NCBI GenBank assembly: GCA_913062655.1
Contig: CAJXXO010000184.1
Span: 1-5,610, forward strand
DNA from: an uncultured Bacteroidota bacterium
Lineage (GTDB): Bacteria > Bacteroidota > Bacteroidia > Chitinophagales > S012-47
Direction: 5' to 3'
DNA: 5,610 nt
Below the pieces are notes generated by a model. That model was not told the DNA's origin, searched no databases, and saw nothing but the letters and a program-made list of their open reading frames with translations. Position numbers and translations under genes: made by a program. Position 1 is the stretch's first letter; every line of letters starts with the position of its first letter. Of this stretch, positions 5,211 through 5,610 are shown piece after piece.

Positions 5211-5610
5211 CTAAAGGCGGACGCCTAACTTCATAAGCATGGTGTGATTGAGGTCGCCCGCTTCATAAAAATGAGTCATCACTGATCCGCCCAAGAATAT
5301 ACGATCACTAAGATCTACCGTTCCTTCCAGGCTAATATGCATGCCAACGGTCCAATAATTGATGCGCTCAAAATCTTCCAGCATAATGTCCAGGTCATCG
5401 ACATATACACCTGACTGTATGCGCATTTCAGACAGCCGATAAAGAGCCGGACCCGCACCAATACGCATATCAACTTTTCTGTGGTTTCCAATGGGTGACC
5501 AATAAGCTCCAACGCGTTGATGAACAAATGACATGGTGCCAATATAGCCTGACGAAGAACTCCCGGCAGTTAAACCTACACCAAGCGATAAGAAATCAGT
5601 AAAATGGCAG
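5211..5610 (-). CDS. Probable outer-membrane beta-barrel protein, C-terminal part
   Basis: The minus-strand frame is open from the right edge to the TAG at 5213-5211 and gives 132 residues; the beginning lies outside the window. It shows alternating polar and hydrophobic or aromatic residues with glycine-rich turns, for example FLSLGVGLTAGSSSSGYIG, VDMRIGAGPALYRL, WTVGMHISLEGTVDLS and a final TMLMKLGVRL. This is what small Bacteroidota beta-barrel proteins look like, with a last strand running to the C terminus, though the terminal residue is Leu rather than Phe. I do not recognise the exact family. The internal ATG at 5534 is not a likely start because the barrel-like sequence continues upstream of it. 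The gene converges on the lipoprotein gene with one base between the stops. Confidence 0.6.
   Translation of the reverse strand, partial: CHFTDFLSLGVGLTAGSSSSGYIGTMSFVHQRVGAYWSPIGNHRKVDMRIGAGPALYRLSEMRIQSGVYVDDLDIMLEDFERINYWTVGMHISLEGTVDLSDRIFLGGSVMTHFYEAGDLNHTMLMKLGVRL

Noticed and set aside
5203..5220. Small inverted repeat GCCTT...AAGGC over the convergent stops of the lipoprotein and beta-barrel genes
   Set aside because: The stem is only 5 bp with a 6-base loop and no T tract on either strand, so it is too weak to call a terminator.

Overview
The window looks like a stretch of a Bacteroidota chromosome (G+C near 50% by eye), with about 160 bases of foreign, more G+C-rich DNA at its left edge. 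Three things point to Bacteroidota: the minus-strand order rpmB-rpmG-DUF4295-ftsY, which is characteristic of that phylum; promoter-like elements of the TAnnTTTG type; and gene starts without Shine-Dalgarno sequences. I cannot place it below phylum.

Left part (1-2222, all Bacteroidota genes on the minus strand): prfB (release factor 2, with the classical programmed +1 frameshift) is followed by rpmB (bL28), rpmG (bL33) and a 55-residue DUF4295 protein, all three under a recognisable promoter. A strong intrinsic terminator follows, and then the start of ftsY (signal recognition particle receptor). ftsY is cut after about 50 codons. From there to base 1 the DNA instead encodes, on the plus strand, the C-terminal region of a family 5 extracellular solute-binding protein (peptide-type ABC transporter) at about 63% G+C. 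The two coding identities overlap by only about 25 bases, so this is most simply a chimeric join, probably an assembly artefact.

Right part (2223-5209, plus strand): a divergent promoter region separates prfB from a tight three-gene cluster with overlapping ends. It encodes an exported TlpA/thioredoxin-like protein (WCRPC), a membrane-embedded MutS-family ATPase with two pairs of transmembrane helices and no mismatch-recognition domain, and a lipoprotein with MORN-like repeats. The overlaps (4 and 11 bases) suggest co-transcription and coupled translation, but the sequence does not show a shared function. The cluster ends one base short of a convergent partial gene (5211-5610, minus strand) for a probable beta-barrel outer-membrane protein.

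The window is mainly housekeeping. The points most worth a second look are the chimeric left edge, the membrane-anchored MutS relative and its gene neighbours, and the E. coli-like prfB recoding site in a lineage that rarely uses Shine-Dalgarno pairing for initiation. I saw no tRNA, rRNA, CRISPR array, insertion sequence or prophage gene.
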